Assembly (NCBI RefSeq): GCF_011305535.1
Contig: NZ_CP049905.1
Coordinates: 496,001-560,000 of the forward strand
DNA length: 64,000 nucleotides
Direction of reading: 5' to 3'
Origin: Diaphorobacter sp. HDW4B
GTDB lineage: Bacteria; Pseudomonadota; Gammaproteobacteria; Burkholderiales; Burkholderiaceae_C
Shown here: piece by piece, positions 44,551 to 54,029 of the stretch
Layout: each line of letters begins with the position of its first letter
Numbering within the stretch: position 1 is the stretch's first letter
Translations under genes and position numbers: made by a program
The notes under the pieces: generated by a model
What the model was told of the DNA's origin: nothing
Databases searched by the model: none
What the model saw: the letters and a program-made list of their open reading frames with translations, nothing else

Positions 44551-45209
44551 GCATGAGCATGAGCTACGAGATCGCAAAGGCTGGCGAAAGCCGTTCATTC
44601 CCCGAGAATCACGCATTCTTGGACTCCGCAACGCAGGGCGCAAAGGGCGTTGTCTACATCGGATCAGATGCAGGCAAGGCATTCGCTGCAGGCAAGAATC
44701 ATGAGCAACGCAGCTTTGTCGCCATCGAGCTGGGCACCGAATGCCTTGGCGTACACACGGGTGAAAGCCGCGCCAAGGAAGGCTCCAACGTCATCGGCTT
44801 CGCACGCTTTCGACTGGGCAATGCTGCGCCCAGCCAACTGGTTGAACTTGTCCGCCAACCTGCCACTTCCGAATCCGCTTTGCAGGCAGCAAAAGAAGCG
44901 TTTCAGGCAGCAGGTCTGATCGTGGTGGTGTGCAACGACTTTCCCGGTCGCATCGTCGATCGCCTGATTCGCCCGTATTTCAACGCAGCCCTGAGACGCC
45001 TCGACGAAAAGCTCGCAAGCGCCGACGATCTGGACAAGACGCTGTGCCTCGGCTTGGGGTATCCCGAAGGCCCCATCTCCTTGCTCGAGCGCACAGGTCT
45101 CGCACATCACTTCAGCGTGACCCGTGATCTGCACGAAGCGCTGGGACAGGAGCCTTACGCACCCGCGCGACGCGCACGCGTCGCCGCAGCGCGCGAGCAA
45201 GTGATCTGA
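44547..45209 (+). CDS. 3HCDH C-terminal-type protein without the NAD-binding fold
   Basis: About 220 residues. The second half (VVCNDFPGRIVDRLIRPYFN and LDKTLCLGLGYPEGPISLLE) is a 3HCDH C-terminal domain. The first half resembles the degenerate Rossmann-like region of the second module in fused hydroxyacyl-CoA dehydrogenases (see 47364), with no GxGxxG. It overlaps the previous complete dehydrogenase by ATGA, so the pair mimics a split version of the fused enzyme. Its start is repeated: three ATGAGC hexamers give possible ATGs at 44547, 44553 and 44559; the second has the better spacing to GGAG. Confidence 0.75.
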   Translation: MSMSMSYEIAKAGESRSFPENHAFLDSATQGAKGVVYIGSDAGKAFAAGKNHEQRSFVAIELGTECLGVHTGESRAKEGSNVIGFARFRLGNAAPSQLVELVRQPATSESALQAAKEAFQAAGLIVVVCNDFPGRIVDRLIRPYFNAALRRLDEKLASADDLDKTLCLGLGYPEGPISLLERTGLAHHFSVTRDLHEALGQEPYAPARRARVAAAREQVI

Positions 45210-46333
45210 TGGATTTGACGATGACTCAACCTCTTTCTGGATTGAAGGTGCTGGATTTCAGCACCCTGCTGCCTGGCCCTTTGTGCTCATTGCTGCTGGC
45301 AGAAGCTGGCGCGGAAGTGATCAAGCTTGAGCGCCCGGAACGCGGCGACGAGATGCGCTCTTATGAACCCAAGGCCGGAGTGGACAGCGCCAACTTCGTT
45401 CTACTGAATCGAGGAAAGCACTCGGTCAGCATCGATCTGAAATCGTCCGATGCGCTCGCGCAGCTCATGCCTTCGCTGAAGGAGGCGGATGTATTGATCG
45501 AGCAGTTCAGACCCGGCGTGATGGATCGTCTCGGCTTGGGCTATGAAGCGCTTTCCAGAATCAACCCACGTCTGATCTACTGCTCCATCACAGGATTCGG
45601 CCAGCACGGTCCGCGCGCCAAAGAAGCTGCACATGATCTGAACTACGTTGCTGCGTCGGGCACGCTTTCGCTCACAGCCGGAAGCGATGGCGCGCCGGTG
45701 CTGCCGCCAGCACTCATCGCCGATATCGCTGGTGGCACCTATCCCGCGATGATCAACATCCTGCTCGCACTGCGTCAACGCGATGTCACCGGCAAAGGCA
45801 TGCACTTGGATGTGGCGATGGCCGACAACCTGTTCACCTTCCAGTATTGGGGACTAGGCAATGGCGCGCTCGGCCAGTGGCCCGCAACCGCGAGCGATCT
45901 CGTCACCGGCGGCACTCCGCGCTACCAGATCTACCGCACGGCGGACAACGCCTATCTGGCTGCAGCACCGCTGGAAGACAAGTTCTGGGGCAACTTCACC
46001 GCGCTTGTCGGTTTTGATGAACAAGCACTGTCCAAGCTCTCTCCTGGCAGTGCCATAGCGGCTGTGGCGGATGCGATCGCCAAGCAACCCGTAGCCCACT
46101 GGGAGGAAGTCTTCAAAAATCAGGACGTGTGCACAAGCCGCGTTCTGAGTTTGGAGGAAGCGCGACACGACGCCCACTTCAATGCACGCGGGTTGTTCTC
46201 GCACACGGTGACCACCGCGGACGGCGTGCAGATGCCCGCGCTGCCTGTACCAGTGGATGCAGCATTCCGCAGCTCCGATCGTTCACGTCCCACGCCAGCG
46301 CTGGGGGCGGACAACCAAATCTTGAACAAGTGA
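45209..46333 (+). CDS. CaiB/BaiF-family protein, alpha-methylacyl-CoA racemase-like
   Basis: A 374-residue class III CoA-transferase-fold protein. [20 protein letters not shown] and [16 protein letters not shown] are the fold's start. [20 protein letters not shown] has the His-Asp pair (AHDLNY) seen in alpha-methylacyl-CoA racemases, whereas the enzyme at 37227 has the transferase-type site. It may epimerise a branched acyl-CoA so that beta-oxidation can go on. The TGATG overlap with the preceding gene couples it. Confidence 0.85.
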   Translation: MDLTMTQPLSGLKVLDFSTLLPGPLCSLLLAEAGAEVIKLERPERGDEMRSYEPKAGVDSANFVLLNRGKHSVSIDLKSSDALAQLMPSLKEADVLIEQFRPGVMDRLGLGYEALSRINPRLIYCSITGFGQHGPRAKEAAHDLNYVAASGTLSLTAGSDGAPVLPPALIADIAGGTYPAMINILLALRQRDVTGKGMHLDVAMADNLFTFQYWGLGNGALGQWPATASDLVTGGTPRYQIYRTADNAYLAAAPLEDKFWGNFTALVGFDEQALSKLSPGSAIAAVADAIAKQPVAHWEEVFKNQDVCTSRVLSLEEARHDAHFNARGLFSHTVTTADGVQMPALPVPVDAAFRSSDRSRPTPALGADNQILNK

Positions 46334-46346
46334 AAGTGGGACCAAC

Positions 46347-47336
46347 ATGAAAGCCATCGTTATTGACGAGTTCGTCGCGCCTGACGCTGTCGCTATCGGA
46401 GAGATGCCAACACCAGTGGTTGGCGACAACGACGTGCTGATCGCAGTGCATGCCGCAGCCGTGAACTACCCCGACGTACTGGTGGTGCAAGGCAAGTACC
46501 AGATCCTTCCAGACCGCCCTTTCGTTCCCGGCAAGGATGCCGCTGGCGTGGTGCGCGCCACAGGCGCCAATGTCAAACATGTGAAGCCCGGCGACCGTGT
46601 CGTCGCTCAGTTGGAGTTCGGAGGCTATGCCGAGTTGGTGAGCACGCAGGGTTCATCGTGCTTTCGCATTCCAGACTCTATGTCGTTTGAAGACGCCGCA
46701 GCGATGGGCCTCGTCTACCAGACAGCCTACTTCGCACTGGTGGAACGTGGTGGCTTCGTTCCTGGAGAAAAGGTGCTCATCACCGGCGCCGCAGGCGGCG
46801 TGGGCTCGGCAGCCATTCAGATTGTCAAAGGTTTGGGTGGCGTCGCACTGGCAGCGGTGAGCGGTGAAGAACACACGCGCATTGCCAAGGAGCTGGGGGC
46901 GGACGCGGTCATTGGCCTTGCCGCGCCCGATCTGCGTGATTCGCTCAGGCAGCAGGTGCATGCCGCTACCGATGGACATGGCGCAGATGTTCTGCTCGAC
47001 ACCTTGGGTGGCGATGTTTTTGACGCGGCCATGCGCGCAGTGGCATGGTGCGGACGTGCTGTGGTGATCGGCTTTGCATCGGGGCGCATTCCCGCCGTCA
47101 AGGTCAATTACCTGCTCGTCAAGAACATCGCAGTCAGTGGCTTGCAGTGGAGCGACTACCGCGATCGTCAACCCGAAAAGGTGCTCGACGTACAGGAGAA
47201 GATTTTCCAGCTCTACGAACAAGGCGCATTGAAGCCGAAGATTGCGGAAACCCTGGCGCTGAAGGACGCACGCATCGCCTTGAGCAAACTTTCTTCCGGC
47301 GTCACTTCAGGAAAGTACGTGCTGAGCGTCGCTTGA
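46347..47336 (+). CDS. NADPH:quinone oxidoreductase/enoyl reductase (MDR family)
   Basis: A 329-residue MDR without zinc. [37 protein letters not shown] and [20 protein letters not shown] are standard, with an intact GxxGxxG. It may reduce an enone or enoyl-CoA intermediate. It is linked by short gaps to the racemase-like gene (13 bp) and the last dehydrogenase (27 bp). Confidence 0.9.
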   Translation: MKAIVIDEFVAPDAVAIGEMPTPVVGDNDVLIAVHAAAVNYPDVLVVQGKYQILPDRPFVPGKDAAGVVRATGANVKHVKPGDRVVAQLEFGGYAELVSTQGSSCFRIPDSMSFEDAAAMGLVYQTAYFALVERGGFVPGEKVLITGAAGGVGSAAIQIVKGLGGVALAAVSGEEHTRIAKELGADAVIGLAAPDLRDSLRQQVHAATDGHGADVLLDTLGGDVFDAAMRAVAWCGRAVVIGFASGRIPAVKVNYLLVKNIAVSGLQWSDYRDRQPEKVLDVQEKIFQLYEQGALKPKIAETLALKDARIALSKLSSGVTSGKYVLSVA

Positions 47337-47363
47337 CGACTTCACGGGACAGCGCATCAGCAC

Positions 47364-48902
47364 ATGACATCACCAGCATTTTCATCCAACACCATCCAGC
47401 GCATCGGCATCGTTGGCGCCGGAGCCATGGGGCGCGGCATCGCGCAGATCGCTGCACAGGCGGGCCTCACGGTTCATCTACATGACGTGAAGCAGCCAGC
47501 GGTGGAGGCCGCCCTTCAGCATCTTCGCTCCACTTTGGAGAGACTTTCAGAGAAGGGAAAGATCACCGCATCTGACGTTGCCAACACGCTTGCTCGCGTT
47601 CATCCGTCCATCGAACTGAGCGTGCTGGCCGACTGCGATCTGGTCGTTGAAGCCATCGTCGAGAATCTGGACATCAAGCGATCGCTGCTTGCTCAGCTTG
47701 AAGCGATCTTGCGAGACGATGCGATCATCGCGTCCAACACATCATCCCTGTCCATCACGGCCATCGCAGCGGGCGCGCGCGTCCCCGGTCGCGTTGCGGG
47801 ATATCACTTCTTCAACCCGGTTGCGCTGATGAAGGTGGTCGAGGTGGTGGATGGACTGTCCACAGCGCCCGAGACCGGTGACCGACTCATGGCGCTTTCG
47901 GCAGCGATGGGGCACACACCTGTGCGCTGCAAGGACATGCCGGGTTTCATCGTCAATCACGCAGGTCGCGGCATGAACATCGAGGGTCTCAAAGTCGCGC
48001 AGGAAGGTGTCGCAGACTTTGCCGACATCGACGCCATCATGCGTGAACAGGCGGGCTTCCGCATGGGCCCTTTCGAGCTGATGGATCTGACGGGACTGGA
48101 CGTATCGCACCCCGTGATGGAGTCGATCTACAACCAGTTCTACCAGGAAGCCCGCTACCGCCCTTCTCCCATTACCGCAGTGCGTGCGGTGGGTGGAATG
48201 CTGGGACGCAAGACGGCTCAAGGCTTCTATGCCTATCCCGATGGCATCAAGCTGGTTGCGCCTGAACGCAGCGCGCCAACGGCGCGCCCGCAAAGCGTGT
48301 GGGTGAGCCGTGCCGACGCACGCGGTCATGCCATGACGGTGGAGCTGCTTTCACGGCTCGGCATTCAGGCAGAACCGTCAGAGCGACCCTCGCCGAATGC
48401 GCTCATTCTTGTGACGCCTTTGGGCCTGGATGCAAGCACCGCCGCAATCAACGAAGAGCTTGACGCTACGCGCGTGGTTGCCATCGACACGCTGCTCCCG
48501 TTTGCGAACACCAAGCGCCGAACGTTGATGACAACGCCACTCACAAGCGATGCATTCAAGGGGGCGGCGCACGGTCTGCTGTCCAGCGACGGCACATCCG
48601 TCACCGTGATCCACGACTCAGCAGGCTTTGTCGCGCAGCGCATTCTCTGCAGCATCATCAACATCGCGTGCGACATTGCCCAACAGCGCATTGCATCCCC
48701 CAAGGACATTGATCTGGCAGTGAATCTGGGACTGGGCTACCCCAAGGGACCTTTGGCATTGGGCGACGCCATCGGTGCGCCGCTGGTTCTGCAGACCCTG
48801 CGCGCATTGCATGAGTTGACCGGTGACATGCGCTACCGCCCCAGCCCCTGGCTATGGCGCCGTGCGGGATTGGGAGCGTCGCTGCTGCATGCGCAGACCT
48901 GA
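47364..48902 (+). CDS. Fused two-module 3-hydroxyacyl-CoA dehydrogenase (PaaH/PaaC type)
   Basis: A 512-residue dehydrogenase. The first module (about 1-290) is complete: RIGIVGAGAMGRGIAQIAAQ, SNTSSLSITAIA, GYHFFNPVALMKVVEVV, PGFIVNHAGRGMNIEGLKVA. The second module (about 305-512) has a degenerate nucleotide fold and a full 3HCDH C-terminal domain (DSAGFVAQRILCSIINIACD and NLGLGYPKGPLALGDAIG). This is the layout of phenylacetate-type 3-hydroxyadipyl-CoA dehydrogenases, which fits dicarboxylyl-CoA intermediates after ring opening. A strong terminator follows, so it ends the operon. Confidence 0.93.
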   Translation: MTSPAFSSNTIQRIGIVGAGAMGRGIAQIAAQAGLTVHLHDVKQPAVEAALQHLRSTLERLSEKGKITASDVANTLARVHPSIELSVLADCDLVVEAIVENLDIKRSLLAQLEAILRDDAIIASNTSSLSITAIAAGARVPGRVAGYHFFNPVALMKVVEVVDGLSTAPETGDRLMALSAAMGHTPVRCKDMPGFIVNHAGRGMNIEGLKVAQEGVADFADIDAIMREQAGFRMGPFELMDLTGLDVSHPVMESIYNQFYQEARYRPSPITAVRAVGGMLGRKTAQGFYAYPDGIKLVAPERSAPTARPQSVWVSRADARGHAMTVELLSRLGIQAEPSERPSPNALILVTPLGLDASTAAINEELDATRVVAIDTLLPFANTKRRTLMTTPLTSDAFKGAAHGLLSSDGTSVTVIHDSAGFVAQRILCSIINIACDIAQQRIASPKDIDLAVNLGLGYPKGPLALGDAIGAPLVLQTLRALHELTGDMRYRPSPWLWRRAGLGASLLHAQT

Positions 48903-48923
48903 TTCCACGCATCAATGCACTGC

Positions 48924-48954
48924 AAGGCCGTGAACCTTCTTCACGGCCTTTTTT
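48924..48954 (+). terminator. Rho-independent terminator of the acyl-CoA operon
   Basis: AAGGCCGTGAA pairs with TTCACGGCCTT around CCTTC, followed by a run of Ts. It separates the acyl-CoA operon from the ABC transporter unit, which has its own promoter. Confidence 0.92.
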
Positions 48955-49019
48955 CTTGGGCAGCAACACGAACACGTTCAAAAACAAAAATGCTCGTTGA
49001 ATTCAAACCATCCCTCAAC

Positions 49020-49038
49020 GTGTCCTCAACGACTACAT
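49020..49038. promoter_or_regulatory. Possible second binding site of the sigma-54 activator
   Basis: GTGTCCTCAACGACTACAT matches the 37006-37024 palindrome at 13 of 19 positions and lies about 85 bp before a -24/-12 promoter. A nearby GACTACA/TGTAGTC inverted pair (49031 onward) is also present. Site assignment is inferred. Confidence 0.4.
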
Positions 49039-49120
49039 GTTTGCACGCAAGTGTGTAGTCAAACTGTGTTTCAAGTACACCAAAACACATCGTTTGTGCC
49101 TGTTTCAGCTGCTTTCCGAC

Positions 49121-49136
49121 TGGCACGCTAGTTGCA
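49121..49136 (+). promoter_or_regulatory. Sigma-54 (-24/-12) promoter of the ABC transporter operon
   Basis: TGGCAC (49121-49126), five bases, TTGCA (49132-49136), followed by AAT. It lies 70 bp before the binding-protein ATG. It is as good a match as the promoter at 37177, so both operons are probably under the same activator. Confidence 0.88.
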
Positions 49137-49205
49137 AATAGAAAGGTGCGAGTGAGAACACCAGCTCACTGCCTCATCACGATAACTAACGCAAGGAGAT
49201 AGACA

Positions 49206-50414
49206 ATGAAAGCAACCGCAATGCGACTCGCCACCGTAGCCGCAGCAGCCGCCACGGCAGTCGTGGCACAGACCAGCTTCGCGGCAGAGCCATTCCGCGT
49301 GGGCGCCATCGTTGACATGACGGGTGTGTATGCAGGCATCGGCGGGCCCGGCGGTGTCGCCGCAGTCAAGATGGCAGTGCAGGATTTTGGTGGAAGCGTA
49401 CTGGGTCGCCCCATCGAGGTGGTCAGCGCCGACTACCAGAACAAGGTAGACATCACGTCCACCAAGGCGCGCGAATGGCTGGATCGCGGCAATGTGGAAA
49501 TGATCATCGAATCGACCGACTCCGCTTCCGCTCTGGCACTGCAGAAGCTGGGTCTCGACAAGAAGAAGATCACCATCGCAGCAGGTTCGGCCACCACGGA
49601 GCTGACAGGCAAGCAGTGCACTCCTTACGGCATCCACTACGTGTACAACACCTACTCGCTGGCCAACGGCACAGCGCGCGCCATCGTGGAGGAAGGCAAG
49701 AAGGACTGGTTCTTCATCACTGCCGATTACGCATTCGGTCATTCGCTCGAAGCCAACGCTTCCGCAGTCGTAGAGCAGATGGGCGGTAAGGTGCTGGGCA
49801 AGGTGCGCCATCCACTTTCGGCGTCCGATTTCGGCTCGTTCCTGCTGCAGGCGCAATCGTCCAAGGCACAGGTCATCGGCCTTGCGAATGCTGGGCGCGA
49901 CACGCAGAACTCCATTCGTCAGGCTGCAGAATTTGGCCTGAGCGCAGGCAAGCAACTTGTCGCGCCGCTGCTGATCGTCGATACCGATCTGAAGGGCATT
50001 GGCTTGAAAGCCGCGCAAGGTCTGCAGTTCACCACAGCCTTCTACTGGGACTACAACGACGAGACACGCGCGTTCAGCAAGAAGTTCCATGCACAGACCA
50101 AGCTGATGCCGACGATGGTGCAAGCGGGCATGTACTCCGCCACCATGCACTACCTCAACGCCGTGAAGGCCGCAGGCACGGCCGATGCCGACAAGGTCAT
50201 GGCCAAGATGCGCGAGACGCCCATCAACGACTTCTTCGCCAAGGACGGAAAAATTCTGGCGAACGGCCTGATGTCGCACGACATGTACCTGGCCGAAGCC
50301 AAGAAGCCTGCCGAATCCAAGGGCGAATGGGATCTGCTGACCATCCGCAAGGTGATCCCCAAGGCGCAGGCATTCGAGCCACTCGAAAAGAGCGCCTGCC
50401 CACTGAAGGGCTGA
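49206..50414 (+). CDS. Liv-type ABC transporter substrate-binding protein
   Basis: A 402-residue periplasmic protein of the branched-chain-amino-acid/aromatic-acid binding family (Peripla_BP_6). The signal peptide MKATAMRLATVAAAAATAVV... ends near SFAAEP. FRVGAIVDMTGVYAGIGGPG opens the first lobe; KDWFFITADYAFGHSLEANA is in the second. Related proteins bind aromatic or alicyclic acids as well as amino acids. A GGAG site lies shortly before the ATG. It would capture the substrate of the sigma-54-controlled pathway. Confidence 0.92.
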   Translation: MKATAMRLATVAAAAATAVVAQTSFAAEPFRVGAIVDMTGVYAGIGGPGGVAAVKMAVQDFGGSVLGRPIEVVSADYQNKVDITSTKAREWLDRGNVEMIIESTDSASALALQKLGLDKKKITIAAGSATTELTGKQCTPYGIHYVYNTYSLANGTARAIVEEGKKDWFFITADYAFGHSLEANASAVVEQMGGKVLGKVRHPLSASDFGSFLLQAQSSKAQVIGLANAGRDTQNSIRQAAEFGLSAGKQLVAPLLIVDTDLKGIGLKAAQGLQFTTAFYWDYNDETRAFSKKFHAQTKLMPTMVQAGMYSATMHYLNAVKAAGTADADKVMAKMRETPINDFFAKDGKILANGLMSHDMYLAEAKKPAESKGEWDLLTIRKVIPKAQAFEPLEKSACPLKG

Positions 50415-50565
50415 GCGCCAACCTCGCGTTCATGGCGATTGCGGCAGACGCATAGCCGACAGCCCGCAACCATCCTCTTTCCCCTTCTCTTCCACAGCCA
50501 CGGCACTGCCTTTCAGCAGCGCTGCGGCTTCACTCGCCCTTTGCGGCCAGATTCTTCATTTGCCT

Positions 50566-51336
50566 ATGTCGGATTTCATTCTGCAAACTCAACGCTTGTC
50601 CAAAGCGTTCAAAGGGTTCACTGCGGTCAGCGATGTCAACCTGCAGGTTCGCCGGGGATCCATACACGCGCTCATCGGCCCCAACGGTGCCGGCAAGACG
50701 ACATGCTTCAATCTGCTGACCAAGTTTCTTGAACCCACTGCTGGCACCATCCTGTTCAACGGCATCGACATCACCCGCGAAAAGCCTGCGCAGATCGCGC
50801 GTCGAGGTGTCATCCGTTCATTCCAGATTTCCGCAGTCTTCCCGCACCTGACGGTGCTCGACAACGTGCGCGTGGGACTGCAGCGCAAACTGGGAATGAC
50901 CTACCAGTTCTGGCGCAGCGGCACATCGCTGAACACATTGAACGCGCAGGCAATGGAGTTGCTGGATCACGTCGGCCTGAGCGAGTTCGCAAGGACCGTC
51001 ACAGTCAACCTGCCCTACGGACGCAAGCGCGCGCTCGAAATCGCCACCACATTGGCGATGGAGCCCGAGCTGATGCTGCTCGACGAACCGTCTCAAGGCA
51101 TGGGCCATGAAGATGTGGATCGTGTCACGCAGCTCATCAAGAAGGTCTCCGCCGGTCGCACCATTCTCATGGTCGAGCACAACATGGGCATCGTCTCCTC
51201 CATCGCCGATCGCATCACCGTACTGCAACGCGGCGCGATTCTGGCAGAGGGTGCGTACGAACAGGTATCCACCGATCCACGCGTTATGGAAGCCTACATG
51301 GGCACGACCGACACAGAACTGCAGGGAGCGCATTGA
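50566..51336 (+). CDS. livG: ABC transporter ATP-binding protein, LivG type
   Basis: A 256-residue ATPase. Walker A GPNGAGKTTCFN, the signature region NLPYGRKRALEIATTLAM (the usual LSYG reads LPYG), Walker B LMLLDEPSQGMGHED, and the switch His in MVEHNMGIV. It has the extra helices typical of LivG. ATG 50566 follows a weak ribosome site. Its stop overlaps the next ATG (TGATG). Confidence 0.93.
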   Translation: MSDFILQTQRLSKAFKGFTAVSDVNLQVRRGSIHALIGPNGAGKTTCFNLLTKFLEPTAGTILFNGIDITREKPAQIARRGVIRSFQISAVFPHLTVLDNVRVGLQRKLGMTYQFWRSGTSLNTLNAQAMELLDHVGLSEFARTVTVNLPYGRKRALEIATTLAMEPELMLLDEPSQGMGHEDVDRVTQLIKKVSAGRTILMVEHNMGIVSSIADRITVLQRGAILAEGAYEQVSTDPRVMEAYMGTTDTELQGAH

Positions 51337-52064
51337 TGAACATGAACACCAACGCCCCCGCACTGGAAATCAAAGGCCTGCACGCCTGGTACGGCGAATC
51401 GCACATCCTGCACGGAGTGGATCTGACGGTGCATCGCGGCGAAGTCCTGACACTGCTTGGCCGCAACGGCGCAGGCCGCACCAGCACGCTGCGCGCCATC
51501 ATGGGTCTGACGGGCGCCCGCAAAGGCTCCATCAAGATCAACGGCAGCGAAACCATTGGCCTTCCAACCTACAAGATTGCGCATCTCGGCGTGGGCTACT
51601 GCCCTGAAGAGCGCGGAATCTTCTCCAGCCTCAACTGCGAAGAGAACCTGCTGCTCCCACCCTTGCTCAAGGGCGGCACTGCCGAGCAGGCCATGTCCGA
51701 AGCGCAGATCTACGAGATCTTCCCCAACCTTGCGGAGCGCAGGATGAGCCAGGGCACCCGGCTCTCAGGCGGTGAGCAGCAGATGCTTGCCGTGGCGCGC
51801 ATTCTTCGCACCGGCGCAAATCTTCTGCTGCTCGACGAAATCTCCGAAGGCCTTGCGCCCGTCATCGTGCAGGCACTGGCCCACATGATTCTGATGCTCA
51901 AGCACAAAGGCTACACGGTGGTGATGGTGGAACAGAACTTCCGCTTTGCCGCGCCACTTGCCGATCGCTTCTACGTGATGGAGCACGGCACCATCGTCGA
52001 AGGCTTCACCGCCGACCAACTTCCTTCCAAGACTCCGGTGCTCAACGAGCTGCTCGGTGTTTGA
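51336..52064 (+). CDS. livF: ABC transporter ATP-binding protein, LivF type
   Basis: A 242-residue ATPase. GRNGAGRTSTLRAIMG is Walker A, with Arg in place of the invariant Lys (GAGRTS instead of GAGKTS), an unusual but known change in some LivF proteins. LSGGEQQMLAVARILR is the signature, NLLLLDEISEGLAP Walker B. YCPEERGIFSSLNCEENLL is a LivF hallmark. It pairs with LivG to drive import. Confidence 0.92.
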   Translation: MNMNTNAPALEIKGLHAWYGESHILHGVDLTVHRGEVLTLLGRNGAGRTSTLRAIMGLTGARKGSIKINGSETIGLPTYKIAHLGVGYCPEERGIFSSLNCEENLLLPPLLKGGTAEQAMSEAQIYEIFPNLAERRMSQGTRLSGGEQQMLAVARILRTGANLLLLDEISEGLAPVIVQALAHMILMLKHKGYTVVMVEQNFRFAAPLADRFYVMEHGTIVEGFTADQLPSKTPVLNELLGV

Positions 52065-52080
52065 CGACAAAGGAAACGCA

Positions 52081-52968
52081 ATGTCCTTCAATATCGGAAT
52101 TCCCTTGCCCGCGCTGCTTTCGCAACTGCTGCTGGGCTTGGTCAACGGCGCGTTCTACGCGATGCTGAGTCTCGGCCTGGCCGTGATCTTCGGGTTGCTC
52201 AACGTGATCAACTTCGCGCACGGCGCGCTGTTCATGCTTGGCGCACTGCTGGCATGGGTCGCCATGGATCAGTTGGGGATCAACTACTGGGTGATGCTGC
52301 TGTTGTCACCGTTGATCGTCGGCTTGATCGGCGTGGTGATCGAAAAGACCATGCTGCGCCGCGTATACAAGCTCGATCACATCTACGGGCTGCTTCTCAC
52401 ACTGGGCATCACGCTGGTGATCGAGGGCGTATGCCGCTCCATCTACGGCGTGTCGGGTCTGCCCTATTCGTCGCCTGAAGCGCTGCAAGGCGCCACCGAC
52501 ATCGGCTTCATGCAGTTGCCCAACTACCGTGCTTGGGTCGTTGTGGCATCACTCATCGTCTGCATTGGCACCTGGTACGTCATCGAACGAACCAAACTCG
52601 GATCGTACCTGCGCGCTGGCACCGAGAACCCGAAGATCGTCGAAGCTTTCGGCATCAATGTGCCGCGCATGGTCACGCTGACCTACGGCTTCGGCGTGGC
52701 GCTTGCTGCATTCGCTGGCGTGCTGGCCGCGCCCGTCATGCAGGTATCGCCACTCATGGGGCAGAACCTGATCATCGTCGTCTTCGCCGTCGTGGTGATC
52801 GGCGGCATGGGATCGATTCTGGGCGCGGTGATCACCGGGCTGGGTCTGGGCGTGATCGAAGGTCTCACCAAGGTGTTCTACCCGGAGGCCTCATCCACCG
52901 TGGTGTTCGTTGTGATGGCGTTGGTTCTACTGGTGCGTCCCGCAGGCCTGTTCGGCAAGGAAAAATGA
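52081..52968 (+). CDS. livH: ABC transporter permease, LivH type
   Basis: A 295-residue inner-membrane permease with about eight helices. LLLGLVNGAFYAMLSLGLAV and GLLNVINFAHGALFMLGALL are the family start; IERTKLGSYLRAGTENPKIV is the cytoplasmic EAA-type loop that meets the ATPases; VVFAVVVIGGMGSILGAVI is the late conserved helix. ATG 52081 has AAGGAAA upstream. Confidence 0.94.
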   Translation: MSFNIGIPLPALLSQLLLGLVNGAFYAMLSLGLAVIFGLLNVINFAHGALFMLGALLAWVAMDQLGINYWVMLLLSPLIVGLIGVVIEKTMLRRVYKLDHIYGLLLTLGITLVIEGVCRSIYGVSGLPYSSPEALQGATDIGFMQLPNYRAWVVVASLIVCIGTWYVIERTKLGSYLRAGTENPKIVEAFGINVPRMVTLTYGFGVALAAFAGVLAAPVMQVSPLMGQNLIIVVFAVVVIGGMGSILGAVITGLGLGVIEGLTKVFYPEASSTVVFVVMALVLLVRPAGLFGKEK

Positions 52969-54008
52969 TGACTGAAATCTCGATTCAAACCCCAATCAAA
53001 CAGTCCAGCGGTACACCCTCCACTCCGTTCAACAAGACACCCCTCGTGTGGCTGTTGCTGCTGATCGTACTGTCACTCGCACCTTCACTGGGCGCCTACC
53101 CGGTGTTCGTGATGAAAGTGCTTTGCCTTGCGCTGTTCGCTTCAGCCTTCAACCTGCTGCTGGGATACACGGGATTGCTGTCTTTCGGCCACGCCGCGCT
53201 GTTCGGCGGCGCGGGCTACGCGGCAGGCTATGCCATCAAGCAATGGCATGTATCCACGGAGCTGAGTCTGCTGCTGGGCATGACAACCGCCGCTCTGCTC
53301 GGTCTGGTGATGGGACTGCTGGCCATCCGCAGGCAAGGCATCTACTTTGCGATGATCACATTGGCATTGGCGCAGATGGTGTTCTTTCTCTGCCTACAGG
53401 TGCCACAGACCGGCGGAGAAGATGGCCTGCAAGGCATCCCGCGAGGCGCACTTTTCGGTGTGTTCGATCTATCGAGCGACGGCCGATTTTACTACTTCGT
53501 GGTAGTCATCTTCATAGCGGCGATGGCGCTCATCGCACGCATCGTCAATTCACCGTTCGGTCAGATCCTTCGCGCCATCAAGGAGAACGAATCCCGCGCA
53601 ATCTCGCTCGGCTACAGCACGGAAAACGTCAAGCTGCTGGCTTTCATCCTCTCCGCCACACTCGCAGGTTTGGCAGGATCGCTCAAGGCACTGTCACTCG
53701 GTTTCGAAACACTGACGGACGTGCACTGGAGCATGTCCGGCGCAGTGATCCTCATGACGCTACTTGGCGGAATGGGCACGCTCAGCGGCCCCGTCGTCGG
53801 TGCACTGGTGATCGTGATTCTGGAAAACAAACTCGGAGAAATCGGCGCAGCGCTCGCCCGGTGGACAGGCATCGAATGGTTCGTATCGCTGGGCGAATCC
53901 GTGACCATCGTGACCGGGCTGATCTTCATTCTGTGCGTGCTGACATTCAGAAATGGGATTGTGGGAGTTACCGCGCAGTTGACTCGAAAGTCAATGCGAG
54001 CAAGATAG
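52965..54008 (+). CDS. livM: ABC transporter permease, LivM type
   Basis: A 347-residue permease. NLLLGYTGLLSFGHAALFGG and LLAIRRQGIYFAMITLALAQ are LivM blocks; ILRAIKENESRAISLGYSTE is the coupling loop; MSGAVILMTLLGGMGTLSGP the last conserved region. ATG 52965 overlaps LivH by ATGA (a second ATG is at 52968). It ends the transporter unit; 22 bp later the IS481 remnant starts, so any 3' genes of the operon may be lost. Confidence 0.94.
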   Translation: MMTEISIQTPIKQSSGTPSTPFNKTPLVWLLLLIVLSLAPSLGAYPVFVMKVLCLALFASAFNLLLGYTGLLSFGHAALFGGAGYAAGYAIKQWHVSTELSLLLGMTTAALLGLVMGLLAIRRQGIYFAMITLALAQMVFFLCLQVPQTGGEDGLQGIPRGALFGVFDLSSDGRFYYFVVVIFIAAMALIARIVNSPFGQILRAIKENESRAISLGYSTENVKLLAFILSATLAGLAGSLKALSLGFETLTDVHWSMSGAVILMTLLGGMGTLSGPVVGALVIVILENKLGEIGAALARWTGIEWFVSLGESVTIVTGLIFILCVLTFRNGIVGVTAQLTRKSMRAR

Positions 54009-54029
54009 CTTCACCGCACCGTGCTTAGC

